The translations under genes and the position numbers were made by a program. From Jannaschia pagri (lineage in GTDB: Bacteria > Pseudomonadota > Alphaproteobacteria > Rhodobacterales > Rhodobacteraceae), in contig NZ_BPFH01000002.1 in NCBI RefSeq assembly GCF_019655435.1, positions 248,001-312,000 on the forward strand: a stretch of 64,000 nt of DNA, written 5' to 3'. The notes under the pieces are model-generated. The model did no database searches and was not told where the DNA came from. It was given only the letters and a program-made list of their open reading frames with translations. Within the stretch, counting starts at the first letter, position 1, and each line of letters begins with the position of its first letter. This document shows, one piece after another, positions 52,942 to 60,900 of this stretch.

Positions 52942-53478
52942 TCAGATCGCCATGAAGACCACGATCATGGCCAGCACATAGATCAAGATGCCGCCACCGA
53001 TCAGCAGATAGTGGAAGTTCCCAATGGCCTGCGCCTTCAGGATCGACCCCATCTGGCCCATCAGATCCGGCCAAGTGTAGCTGACGAAATCGCCTTGGGT
53101 GAACACGGCCTTGATGCGGCCCTCCCCATCCACCACCGGCAGGCGGCGGAACCGCTCATTGGACATGATCCGCAGCCAGTCGAGCATATCGTCGTCCTCC
53201 CGCGCCAGGCGCGGCTCAGCGGTCATGATCTCGGACAGCGGGGTCGTCTTCGGGTCCAGGCCCCGGCCCACGACCTTGTTCATGATGTCCCGTTCCGTCA
53301 CCACGCCCGTGACCTTGTCGGCCCCGTCCACGATGATGACACAGCCGTAGTTCTTATCCGACATGGCCGCGACCGCGTCGGTCACGGTGGTCTCCGGCGG
53401 GCGCGTCAAAGGTCTGGGCTTGCTGCGATATTCCGGGCGGTCCATCAGACGTCCGCCTGCGCGCTTGGTCTCGGCCAT
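52942..53478 (-). CDS. CBS-pair protein with C-terminal membrane helix
   Basis: 178-residue protein. Two CBS motifs span about residues 25-140 (TVTDAVAAMSDKNYGCVIIV, VTGVVTERDIMNKVVGRG, SNERFRRLPVVDGEG), and the last 20 residues are a TM helix (YLLIGGGILIYVLAMIVVFM). CBS pairs sense adenine nucleotides or energy charge. It lies between ccoNOQP and ccoGHIS on the opposite strand, and this location suggests a role in sensing or tuning the oxidase. Start at 53478 by AAGGAG spacing; an ATG at 53484 is too close to that site. It is divergent from ccoG. Confidence 0.8.
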   Translation of the reverse strand: MAETKRAGGRLMDRPEYRSKPRPLTRPPETTVTDAVAAMSDKNYGCVIIVDGADKVTGVVTERDIMNKVVGRGLDPKTTPLSEIMTAEPRLAREDDDMLDWLRIMSNERFRRLPVVDGEGRIKAVFTQGDFVSYTWPDLMGQMGSILKAQAIGNFHYLLIGGGILIYVLAMIVVFMAI

Positions 53479-53548
53479 GGGCATACTCCTTCGTCGGCTG
53501 CCCCATTTGACCTAGGCGCAATTGTCGCAGCGTCAAAAGCCGCGGCCG

Positions 53549-53562
53549 TTGACGCAGATCAA
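53549..53562 (+). promoter_or_regulatory. FNR box upstream of ccoGHIS
   Basis: TTGACGCAGATCAA, one base off the FNR consensus, lies 76 bases before the ccoG start and about 70 bases from the divergent CBS gene start. Confidence 0.8.
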
Positions 53563-53638
53563 AGTCCACTCGCCGCCCAGAGATTAGGCAGGGGGCCATG
53601 CGGCCCTCCCTCGGCCTGCATGCGCTCCAGAGGACACA

Positions 53639-55183
53639 ATGACCGATACGCCCCCTCTCTTTGCCGCCCGGGAACCCATCTTTCCCCGCCGCGTCTCCGG
53701 CACGTTCCGCCGCTTGAAATGGTGGATCATGGCCCTGACCCTGGGCATCTATTACCTCATCCCCTGGATCCGCTGGGATCGGGGGCCGAACCTGCCAGAT
53801 CAGGCCGTCCTCGTGGACTTGGCCGGGCGCCGCTTCTACTTCTTCTGGATCGAGATCTGGCCCCACGAATTCTACTTCGTCGCGGGCTTGCTGATCATGG
53901 CGGGCCTGGGTCTGTTCCTCTTCACCTCGGCCCTGGGCCGGGTCTGGTGTGGCTACACCTGCCCCCAGACCGTCTGGACAGACCTCTTCATTCTGGTGGA
54001 ACGCTGGATCGAGGGAGACCGCAACGCCCGTGTTCGCCTGTGGAAAGCCAAATGGGACGCGCGCAAGATCCGCCTGCGCATAACCAAATACGCTGCCTGG
54101 GCCGTGATCGGCTTGGCCACCGGCGGCGCCTGGGTCTTTTACTTTGCCGATGCCCCCAGCCTCGCACGGGATCTCTTGTCGGGCTCGGCCCATCCGGTCG
54201 CCTATACCACCATCGCGATCCTGACCTTCACCACCATCCTGCTGGGCGGCATCGCGCGCGAGCAGGTCTGCATCTACATGTGCCCCTGGCCCCGCATCCA
54301 AGGCGCCATGGTCGACGATGGCACGTTGACCGTCGGCTACCGCGATTGGCGCGGAGAGCCGCGCGGCAAGAAACACGAAAACCAGACCGGCGATTGCATC
54401 GATTGCATGGCCTGCGTGAACGTCTGCCCCATGGGCATCGACATTCGGGACGGGCAACAGATGGCCTGTATCACCTGCGCGCTCTGTATCGACGCCTGTG
54501 ACGATGTCATGGACAAGATCGGCAAGCCGCGCGGCTTGATCGACTACCTGGCCCTGTCAGACCGTCCGCCAGAGGTGCCGTCGGGCGCCGCTGCCGCGCA
54601 GCCCCTGGTCGCCGATGGCGGCGTCATGGCCCTGGCGGCATCGGATGTGGCGTCTGCACAGGGGGTGTACGGGGGGCTTACCGCAGGCGCGCCCGCAAAT
54701 GCGACCCCGCCGACCTGGCAGCCGCAGCCCGCTTGGCGCCATATCTTCCGCCGCCGCACGCTGGTCTACACGACCCTCTGGGCCCTCGTGGGCGTGGGAT
54801 TGGTCGTGGCTCTGTTCATCCGCCCCGAGATCGACATGACCGTCGCCCCCGTGCGGAACCCGCAGTTCGTGACCCTGTCGGACGGCACCATCCGCAACGC
54901 CTATGACATCCGGCTGCGCAACAAGCACGGCGAACCGCGGGACTTCCATCTGTCCCTCCGCGCCGATGAGACACTGCGTATCGCACTGGAAGGGCGGGAT
55001 AATCTCGTGGTGCCGGTTCCCGCCGACAGCACGCTGTTGCAACGCGTCTATGTCTCAGCCCGTCCCCAGGATGCGGCAGCCGGGACCGACCGCACCGATC
55101 TGCGCTTCTGGGTCGAAGACATCGTCTCAGCCGAACGCGCCCATTCCGACACCCTATTCTTCGGCAAGGAGGCCGCCCAATGA
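53639..55183 (+). CDS. ccoG: cbb3 oxidase assembly Fe-S/copper protein CcoG (RdxA/FixG)
   Basis: 514-residue membrane protein with about five TM segments and two ferredoxin-like [4Fe-4S] motifs: Cys253/256/259/263 (CIDCMACVNVCP) and Cys277/280/283/287 (CITCALCIDAC). Further Cys pairs CGYTCPQ (104-108) and CIYMCPW (211-215) are conserved in the family. CcoG is a cupric reductase that supplies Cu(I) for CcoN. A periplasmic Ig-like C-terminal domain follows. Residues about 310-360 form an Ala/Gly/Pro-rich low-complexity insert between the cluster domain and the last TM, longer than usual. It overlaps ccoH (ATGA). Confidence 0.96.
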   Translation: MTDTPPLFAAREPIFPRRVSGTFRRLKWWIMALTLGIYYLIPWIRWDRGPNLPDQAVLVDLAGRRFYFFWIEIWPHEFYFVAGLLIMAGLGLFLFTSALGRVWCGYTCPQTVWTDLFILVERWIEGDRNARVRLWKAKWDARKIRLRITKYAAWAVIGLATGGAWVFYFADAPSLARDLLSGSAHPVAYTTIAILTFTTILLGGIAREQVCIYMCPWPRIQGAMVDDGTLTVGYRDWRGEPRGKKHENQTGDCIDCMACVNVCPMGIDIRDGQQMACITCALCIDACDDVMDKIGKPRGLIDYLALSDRPPEVPSGAAAAQPLVADGGVMALAASDVASAQGVYGGLTAGAPANATPPTWQPQPAWRHIFRRRTLVYTTLWALVGVGLVVALFIRPEIDMTVAPVRNPQFVTLSDGTIRNAYDIRLRNKHGEPRDFHLSLRADETLRIALEGRDNLVVPVPADSTLLQRVYVSARPQDAAAGTDRTDLRFWVEDIVSAERAHSDTLFFGKEAAQ

Positions 55184-55629
55184 CCGTACTCACCGGACGC
55201 AAAGTCCTCGGCATGTTCGTCCTGGGCTTTGGCACGATCATCACCGTCAACCTGACCCTCGCCTACAACGCCGTGCATACCTTCCCGGGCTTGGAGACCA
55301 AGAACAGCTACGTCGCCAGCCAAGCCTTCGACCGCGACCGCGCCGCGCAGGAGGCCCTGGGCTGGACGGCGACCGTATCCTTGCAAGGCACTGATCTACA
55401 ATTGGATCTGCGCGACCGCTCAGGCGCGCCGATCACGGATGTGGAACTTGGCGGCATCCTCGGGCGGGCCACGAATGTCGCCGATGACCAGCACCCCGTG
55501 TGGTGGTTCGACGGCGACACTTGGCACGCCCATGCAGACCTGGAGCCCGGAAACTGGGACCTTCGCCTGGTCGCCACACGCGGAACGGACCGGTTCCGTA
55601 AGCGTCTCAAGGTGAGGGTCGTCCGATGA
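55180..55629 (+). CDS. ccoH: cbb3 oxidase assembly protein CcoH (FixH)
   Basis: 149-residue single-pass membrane protein (TM about 8-30, KVLGMFVLGFGTIITVNLTL) with a periplasmic beta domain (HPVWWFDGDTWHAHADLEPG). The NLTLAYNAVHTFPGLETKNSY segment after the TM is diagnostic. CcoH stabilises the assembling complex with CcoQ/CcoP. Overlaps ccoG and ccoI by 4 bases each. Confidence 0.93.
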   Translation: MTVLTGRKVLGMFVLGFGTIITVNLTLAYNAVHTFPGLETKNSYVASQAFDRDRAAQEALGWTATVSLQGTDLQLDLRDRSGAPITDVELGGILGRATNVADDQHPVWWFDGDTWHAHADLEPGNWDLRLVATRGTDRFRKRLKVRVVR

Positions 55630-57734
55630 CCGCCCTGGCCGACCCGACCGGCCCCGCAGCCGCCGCGCAGCCAGAGGTCACCAGCCTGATCCTCTCCGTC
55701 CCCGGCATGCGGTGCGCCCGCTGCATTGGGTCCGTCGAGGCGACATTGGCGGACCTGCCAGGAGTGGCCGCCGCACGGGTGAACCTAGGCGACAAGCAAG
55801 TGCGGGTGACGGGGCATCTGCCGCCGACGCAGACCTTGATCGACGCCTTGAAGGCCGCCGGGTTCGAGGCGGCGGAGCTGCACGCCGACGCCCTGGCCCC
55901 CAAGACCGACCCCGAGGGCCGCGCCCTGCTGACACGCATCGGTGTCGCGGCCTTTGCGATGATGAACGTCATGATCCTCTCGGTCGCGATCTGGTCGGGC
56001 GCAAGCGAAGCGACCCGCGATTTGTTCCATTGGATCAGTGCGATCATTGCCATCCCCGCCGTGGTCTATGCCGCGCGCCCCTTCTTCGCCTCCGCCCTGT
56101 CGGCGCTGCGGGTCATGCGGGTCAATATGGACGTCCCCATCAGCCTGGCGATCCTGCTGGCCCTGGGCATGTCCCTGCATGAGACGTGGATCCATGGCCC
56201 CGACGCTTGGTTCGACGCGGCCCTGTCCCTGACGCTGTTCCTGTTGATCGGGCGCTATCTGGACCACCGGACGCGGCGCGCCGCTCGGTCCGCCGCCGCG
56301 TCGCTGACCGCGCTGGAGGTGCCGCGCGCCACCCTGGTGACCGAAGCTGGAGCAATCGACGTCCCCACGGCACAACTGACCATCGGCGACCTGATCCGCG
56401 TGCTTCCGGGCACGCGCGTCCCCGTCGACGCCGAGGTGATCGAGGGCCGCTCCGACCTGGATCGCAGCTTGCTGACCGGCGAAAGCCTCCCCGTCGCCGC
56501 GGCGCCCGGAACCACGGTGGCCGCCGGTGAGACGGTCCTCACCGCGCCCCTGATCCTACGCGCGACAGCGGTGGGCGAGGACACCAGCCTGCGCCGCATG
56601 GCCGCCGCCGTCTCCGTCGCCGAAGGGGCTCGCAACCGTCACGTGGCCCTGGCCGACCGTGCGGCCCGGATCTACGCGCCTCTGGTCCATGGCCTGGCCG
56701 CCGCTGGGTTCCTGGGCTGGCTGCTGGCCACGGGCGATGCCCACAAGGCGCTGCTGGTGGCGGTGGCCACGCTCATCATCACCTGCCCCTGTGCCTTGGG
56801 TCTGGCGGTCCCCGCCGTCTCGGTCGCGGCCTCGGGAAAACTGTTCAAAGGGGGCGTTCTGCTCAAATCTTCGACCGCGCTGGAACGTCTGGCCGAGGTC
56901 GATGCCATCGTCTTGGACAAGACCGGGACCCTGACCACCGGCGCCCTGCGCCTGGAACACCTTGACCCGGACGCCGCGTCGGTCGCATTGGCGCTGGCCC
57001 AAGCCTCCGACCACCCCGTATCGCGGGCGGTGTCCCTGGCGCTGAGGGGCACTGAGCCCGCAGGGCTGTCCGATCTCTCCGAAGTCGCTGGGGAGGGTGT
57101 GCGCGGCACATGGCGGGGCAAATCGGTGCGCCTGGGCAAAGGCCCATCGGGAACCGAACTCTTGCTACCCGGGCGCCCTTCGATCCCGCTGTCCCCCGAA
57201 GAGACCCTGCGCCCCGGCGCCGCCGCCCTCATCGCCCAGGCGCGACAGGCTGGCCTGCCCGTGACGTTGCTGTCAGGGGACCGCCCTGCGGCGGTTCATA
57301 CGGTCGCGACATCGCTGCAGATTGATGACTGGCGGGCCGAGACCAGCCCGAGCGACAAAATGGCCCTGCTGGAGGAACGCGCCCGCCAGGGGCAACGGGT
57401 TCTGATGGTCGGCGATGGTCTGAACGACGCGGGCGCCTTAGCGGCGGCCCATGTGTCCATGGCGCCCGCCTCGGCCCTTGATGCGGCACGCGCGGCCTCC
57501 GACGCGGTGCTGCTGGGGGGAGATCTGCGCATGGTCGGTGAGGCGCTGCACATCGCGCGGCAGGCCAGACGCCGGATGCTGCAAAACTTTGGGCTGGCGG
57601 CGACCTATAACGCGATCAGTGTGCCCCTCGCCCTGGCAGGATTTGCCAGCCCGCTGATGGCAGCGGTCGCTATGTCCACCTCGTCGATCCTGGTGGTCCT
57701 GAACGCCCTTCGTCTGAGAGGAGCCCGCCCATGA
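55626..57734 (+). CDS. ccoI: Copper-exporting P1B-type ATPase CcoI (FixI)
   Basis: 702-residue P-type ATPase that moves copper across the inner membrane for cbb3 maturation. One N-terminal HMA domain with the metal-binding Cys30 and Cys33 (MRCARCIG), six to eight TM helices, the transport motif CPC at 387-389 (ITCPCALGLAVPA), the phosphorylated Asp431 in DKTGTLT, LTGESLPV, an HP motif (SDHPVSRAV) and GDGLNDAGAL. It belongs to the high-affinity, slow CopA2/FixI group. Overlaps ccoH and ccoS (ATGA each). Confidence 0.96.
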   Translation: MTALADPTGPAAAAQPEVTSLILSVPGMRCARCIGSVEATLADLPGVAAARVNLGDKQVRVTGHLPPTQTLIDALKAAGFEAAELHADALAPKTDPEGRALLTRIGVAAFAMMNVMILSVAIWSGASEATRDLFHWISAIIAIPAVVYAARPFFASALSALRVMRVNMDVPISLAILLALGMSLHETWIHGPDAWFDAALSLTLFLLIGRYLDHRTRRAARSAAASLTALEVPRATLVTEAGAIDVPTAQLTIGDLIRVLPGTRVPVDAEVIEGRSDLDRSLLTGESLPVAAAPGTTVAAGETVLTAPLILRATAVGEDTSLRRMAAAVSVAEGARNRHVALADRAARIYAPLVHGLAAAGFLGWLLATGDAHKALLVAVATLIITCPCALGLAVPAVSVAASGKLFKGGVLLKSSTALERLAEVDAIVLDKTGTLTTGALRLEHLDPDAASVALALAQASDHPVSRAVSLALRGTEPAGLSDLSEVAGEGVRGTWRGKSVRLGKGPSGTELLLPGRPSIPLSPEETLRPGAAALIAQARQAGLPVTLLSGDRPAAVHTVATSLQIDDWRAETSPSDKMALLEERARQGQRVLMVGDGLNDAGALAAAHVSMAPASALDAARAASDAVLLGGDLRMVGEALHIARQARRRMLQNFGLAATYNAISVPLALAGFASPLMAAVAMSTSSILVVLNALRLRGARP

Positions 57735-57889
57735 ACGTCCTTGTGATCCTGATCCCGGTGTCCCTCATCTTGGGGGGCTTGGGCCTTTTGGCCTGCCTTT
57801 GGACGTTGCGCGACAGGCAATACGAAGACCTGGAGGGTGACGCCGCGCGTATCCTGCTGGAGGATCTCGACACTGGGGACGAGGCCTAG
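57731..57889 (+). CDS. ccoS: cbb3 oxidase maturation protein CcoS
   Basis: 52-residue small membrane protein needed for cofactor insertion. One TM helix (about 4-25, LVIL...GGLGLLACLW) is followed by the diagnostic LRDRQYEDLEGDAARIL and an acidic tail. The ATG overlaps the ccoI stop (ATGA). Last gene of ccoGHIS, convergent with pcaG across 36 bases that contain an imperfect ATAGG/CCTAT stem. Confidence 0.93.
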   Translation: MNVLVILIPVSLILGGLGLLACLWTLRDRQYEDLEGDAARILLEDLDTGDEA

Positions 57890-57925
57890 GGTGCCATAGG
57901 GGCCTGCGCCGCCTCGGTCCGGGGC

Positions 57926-58465
57926 CTATATGTTCAGGAAAACCGTCTCATCCGGTCCCTGGAGATGGATGTCGAACCGGTACCCGTCGGCGTCGGGGAC
58001 GGCCATGAGGGTCCGTCTGCGCCCAGGCGGCACCTGCGCCAGGACCGCGTCCGCGCTGTGATCGTCCTCGGGGAAGTAGATCCGGGTTTGGAGACCCAGG
58101 TTAATCCCACGCGCGACGATCCACAGGGCGATGTGGGGTGCCATCCACCCGCCATCAAACCGCATGGGGCCGGGGCGCACCGTGTCCAGCACCCAGTCGC
58201 CATCGGGACCATCGGTGGACCGCCGTGCCCAGATGCCAGGGGTGCCGGTGCCATCGGCCTGCCAGACCTCCAACACGGCATCGGTCACGCTGGCGCCCTC
58301 GCCGTCCAGGATCCGCCCTCGAAGGGTTACGGGTTGTCCCTCGGCCATGATCGGCCCGGCGCCCAAATCGCCATCGTAGAGGCCCGGCAACCCGGCGTGG
58401 TTCGGCATCAACCCAATGTGGACATAGGGGCCCGCCGTTTGTGAGGGGCTTTCACGCTGGGTCAT
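57926..58465 (-). CDS. pcaG: Protocatechuate 3,4-dioxygenase alpha subunit
   Basis: 179-residue intradiol-dioxygenase fold subunit. Start MTQRESPSQTAGPYVHIGL, then LRGRILDGEGASVTDAVLEVWQ (beta-sandwich core) and PHIALWIVARGINLGLQTRI are family features; as normal for the alpha subunit, the iron ligands are not all present. It pairs with PcaH to cleave protocatechuate to 3-carboxy-cis,cis-muconate. ATG at 58465 overlaps the pcaH stop (ATGA); an upstream in-frame extension lies inside pcaH. Last gene of the unit. Confidence 0.94.
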   Translation of the reverse strand: MTQRESPSQTAGPYVHIGLMPNHAGLPGLYDGDLGAGPIMAEGQPVTLRGRILDGEGASVTDAVLEVWQADGTGTPGIWARRSTDGPDGDWVLDTVRPGPMRFDGGWMAPHIALWIVARGINLGLQTRIYFPEDDHSADAVLAQVPPGRRRTLMAVPDADGYRFDIHLQGPDETVFLNI

Positions 58466-59166
58466 GGCGTGGCCTCGAACGGGGTCGCTAACGGCCCGCG
58501 CAGGATGATATCGAAACGGTAGGCGCGGGCATCCATGGGAACCGTCTCCTCCCAGTCGAGGGGCGCGACCAGCCGCTCTGCACCGCCCGCAGGGATGGAC
58601 TGGGCAATGGGGCACCGTGCGACGAGCGGGTCCCCTTCGAAATACATCTGAGTGATGAGCCGCTGGCCAAAGCCGCTGCCGAAGACTGAAAAATGGATAT
58701 GGGCCGGTCGCCAGTCATTGCCGCCGTTGGGCCAGGGATAGGCCCCTGGTTTGACGGTCTCAAAACGATAGCGGCCCTGATCGTCGGTCATCACACGGCC
58801 ACAGCCGCCGAAGTTCGGGTCGAGCGGGGCCAAGTACCCCTCCTTCGCGTGACGATAGCGTCCACCGGCATTGGCCTGCCACACTTCGACCAGGGTGTTG
58901 GGCACGGCGCGCCCCGCCTCGTCTGTCACGCGCCCATGGACAATGGTGCGCTGGCCAATGGCCATCTGCCCAGGCGCAGCGAAGTTTCGGATCAGGTCCC
59001 CGTCCAATGGGCCCAGCACGCCATGGCCAAACACCGGCCCCGTCGTCTCGGTCGGGGTTGCCGGAATGGCAATCGGCGCCTGGGTCGGCCCACGTAACCG
59101 GCTGGACCGATAGGCAGGCGCGATGGCAGGCGGGTGCCCACTCATGTCGCGCGGTCGTAGGGTCAT
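58462..59166 (-). CDS. pcaH: Protocatechuate 3,4-dioxygenase beta subunit
   Basis: 234-residue catalytic subunit carrying the Fe(III). Iron ligands are placed in NAGGRYRHAKE (Tyr), PGAYPWPNGGNDWRPAHIHF (second Tyr and His pair) in the expected order. The GPVFGHGVLGPLDGDLIRNF segment is typical of PcaH. It starts within the pcaC stop (4-base overlap) and overlaps pcaG likewise, so the two subunits are made in fixed ratio. Confidence 0.95.
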   Translation of the reverse strand: MTLRPRDMSGHPPAIAPAYRSSRLRGPTQAPIAIPATPTETTGPVFGHGVLGPLDGDLIRNFAAPGQMAIGQRTIVHGRVTDEAGRAVPNTLVEVWQANAGGRYRHAKEGYLAPLDPNFGGCGRVMTDDQGRYRFETVKPGAYPWPNGGNDWRPAHIHFSVFGSGFGQRLITQMYFEGDPLVARCPIAQSIPAGGAERLVAPLDWEETVPMDARAYRFDIILRGPLATPFEATP

Positions 59167-59543
59167 CGCTGATCTTCCATCTCGGCCAGGGTTTGGCGCG
59201 CCAGCTTCAACGCGCGGTTGGCCCGGGGCACACCGGCGTAAATCGCCACATGTTGGAACGCCTCGGCGATATCCTGGGGCGAGGCGCCGGTGCGCGCCGT
59301 GGCCCGCACATGCATGGGGATCTCCTCAAAATTGCCCGTGGCGGCGAGCAGTGCGAGGGTCAGCATCGACCGCTCCCGCAGGGTGATCGCGTCTGAGGCC
59401 CAGACCGTGCCCCAGGCCCCTTCGGTGATGAGCGTCTGGAATGCATCGTCCAATGGGTCCCGCGCCGCCTCGGCCTGGTCCACATGGGCGTCGCCCAGGA
59501 CGCGGCGACGCACGGCCATACCGGTTGTCTGTCGATCCGTCAT
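59163..59543 (-). CDS. pcaC: 4-Carboxymuconolactone decarboxylase
   Basis: 126-residue AhpD-like helical protein. DPLDDAFQTLITEGAWGTVW, SMLTLALLAATGNFEEIPMH and the IAEAFQHVAIYAGVPRANRAL tail are the PcaC hallmarks. It decarboxylates gamma-carboxymuconolactone two steps after PcaHG. It overlaps pcaH at its 3' end and rbsK at its 5' end, by four bases each. pcaB and pcaD are not in this window. Confidence 0.95.
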   Translation of the reverse strand: MTDRQTTGMAVRRRVLGDAHVDQAEAARDPLDDAFQTLITEGAWGTVWASDAITLRERSMLTLALLAATGNFEEIPMHVRATARTGASPQDIAEAFQHVAIYAGVPRANRALKLARQTLAEMEDQR

Positions 59544-60466
59544 TTGGACGCCTCCGCCAGAGCGACCTCGACCTCAGCACGGTTGGGCATCGAAGCGGCG
59601 GCCCCAGGACGCGTGACCGAGAGACCCGCGACGGCACAGCCGAACCGCGCCGCCTCGACCGGGTCGCGCCCTTCCGCGAGCGCAGTGGCGAAACCGCCGT
59701 TAAACGCATCGCCCGCCCCGACGGTTTCGGCCACGGGTCCGACAGTGATCGCCGGGACATGGACCGAGCGGTCCGCCCCATGGAACAACACGCCGTCGGC
59801 CCCCAGGGTCAGAACGGCGGCCCGCGCGACACCGGCTTGCAAGAGCGCATCACCCGCCCGCCGTGCGCTGGCCAAATCAGTCACAGCCACGCCGGTCAGC
59901 GCCTCGGCCTCGGTCTCGTTTGGGGTCACGTAGTCACACAGCGCCAACATACCCTCCGGCAATTCCGCCGCCGGAGCGGGGTTCAGGATCGTCGCCGCAC
60001 CGCCCCCGCGCGCCAGTTCCAACGCGCGCAGGGCGGCCTCCATGGGTTGTTCCAACTGGGTCACAAAGACCTTCGCTTGCGAGATCAGATCGGCGCGCGC
60101 TTCAATGTCCTGGGCCGACAGAGTGCCCGCGACCCCTGGGGCGACGATGATGGCGTTGTCACCCGTCGCCGCGTCCAAAAAGATAAAGGCCGCGCCCGTG
60201 TCGCCGCCTTGGGTCACCGCCGGAGCGACCCCCGCCTCGGCCCAGAGATCCAGCGCCATCTGGCCGAATGTATCCTCACCAATCTTGGACACGAAGGACA
60301 CTTTGGCCCCTGCCCGACCCGCCGCGACGGCTTGGTTCGAGCCCTTCCCACCGGGACCCAGAGCAAACCCGCGACCAAGGATCGTCTCGCCCATGACGGG
60401 CATCCGATCCGCCCGAAAGGCCGCGTCGGCCACGAAGACCCCTAGAATGACGACCTCCGACATCAC
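59540..60466 (-). CDS. rbsK: Ribokinase-family sugar kinase
   Basis: 308-residue PfkB kinase. Substrate motif GPGGKGSNQAVAAGRAGA near residue 38, ATP/anion-hole motif GAGDAFNGGFATALAEG with catalytic Asp near residue 248, and TPNETEAEALTG. The GGKGSNQA signature is that of ribokinases. It could phosphorylate ribose or another pentose/deoxyhexose produced by its FucU partner. Overlaps fucU and pcaC by four bases each, an unexpected fusion of sugar and aromatic genes in one unit. Confidence 0.88.
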   Translation of the reverse strand: MMSEVVILGVFVADAAFRADRMPVMGETILGRGFALGPGGKGSNQAVAAGRAGAKVSFVSKIGEDTFGQMALDLWAEAGVAPAVTQGGDTGAAFIFLDAATGDNAIIVAPGVAGTLSAQDIEARADLISQAKVFVTQLEQPMEAALRALELARGGGAATILNPAPAAELPEGMLALCDYVTPNETEAEALTGVAVTDLASARRAGDALLQAGVARAAVLTLGADGVLFHGADRSVHVPAITVGPVAETVGAGDAFNGGFATALAEGRDPVEAARFGCAVAGLSVTRPGAAASMPNRAEVEVALAEASK

Positions 60467-60900
60467 AATTCCTCTGGTCCGATGACACCCTTGCGCAGGA
60501 TGACACAGCCATAGAACCGACGCTCGCCGGTTTGGATGACGGCATAGGCGGCCTTGGCCCGCTCGTAGAAGGCGAACCGTTCCACCCCTTCCATCGTCCC
60601 GTCGAGCAGATCGGCGACCTCCTGCTGGGCCTCTGCCAGGGTGTCGGGCGCATCGACCACTTCCATACGAGCCACCGGGGCCCCCTCGAAGGTATCCAGG
60701 GGAAAGACCGACAGGATCGCCTCAACGGCTTCGGCGGTGGTCAGGTTCTCCATCGTGAGGGGCACGCCGACCACGGTTTCGGCGGCGACCGACCGCGCCG
60801 GGAAGTTGGTATCGGCGACCACCAGCGTGTCGCCATGGCCCATGGCGCGCAATGCGTGGAGCACGTCGGCCCCAAGGCGCGGGTCCAGTCCCTTTAGCAT
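60463..60900 (-). CDS. fucU: FucU/RbsD-family sugar mutarotase
   Basis: 145-residue decameric-type mutarotase. MLKGLDPRLGADVLHALRAM, GHGDTLVVADTNFPARS and the diagnostic FAFYERAKAAYAVIQTGE then YGCVILRKGV match L-fucose mutarotase FucU more closely than RbsD. It interconverts anomers of fucose (or ribose), preparing the sugar for the next enzyme. The first seven bases overlap the end of the SGNH esterase gene, and its stop overlaps rbsK. Confidence 0.9.
   Translation of the reverse strand: MLKGLDPRLGADVLHALRAMGHGDTLVVADTNFPARSVAAETVVGVPLTMENLTTAEAVEAILSVFPLDTFEGAPVARMEVVDAPDTLAEAQQEVADLLDGTMEGVERFAFYERAKAAYAVIQTGERRFYGCVILRKGVIGPEEL

Noticed and set aside
52699-54501. A 600-codon plus-strand open frame over the ccoP terminator, the CBS gene and ccoG
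   Set aside because: It crosses a terminator, runs antisense to the CBS gene and is out of frame with ccoG, which has all its Fe-S motifs in another frame.
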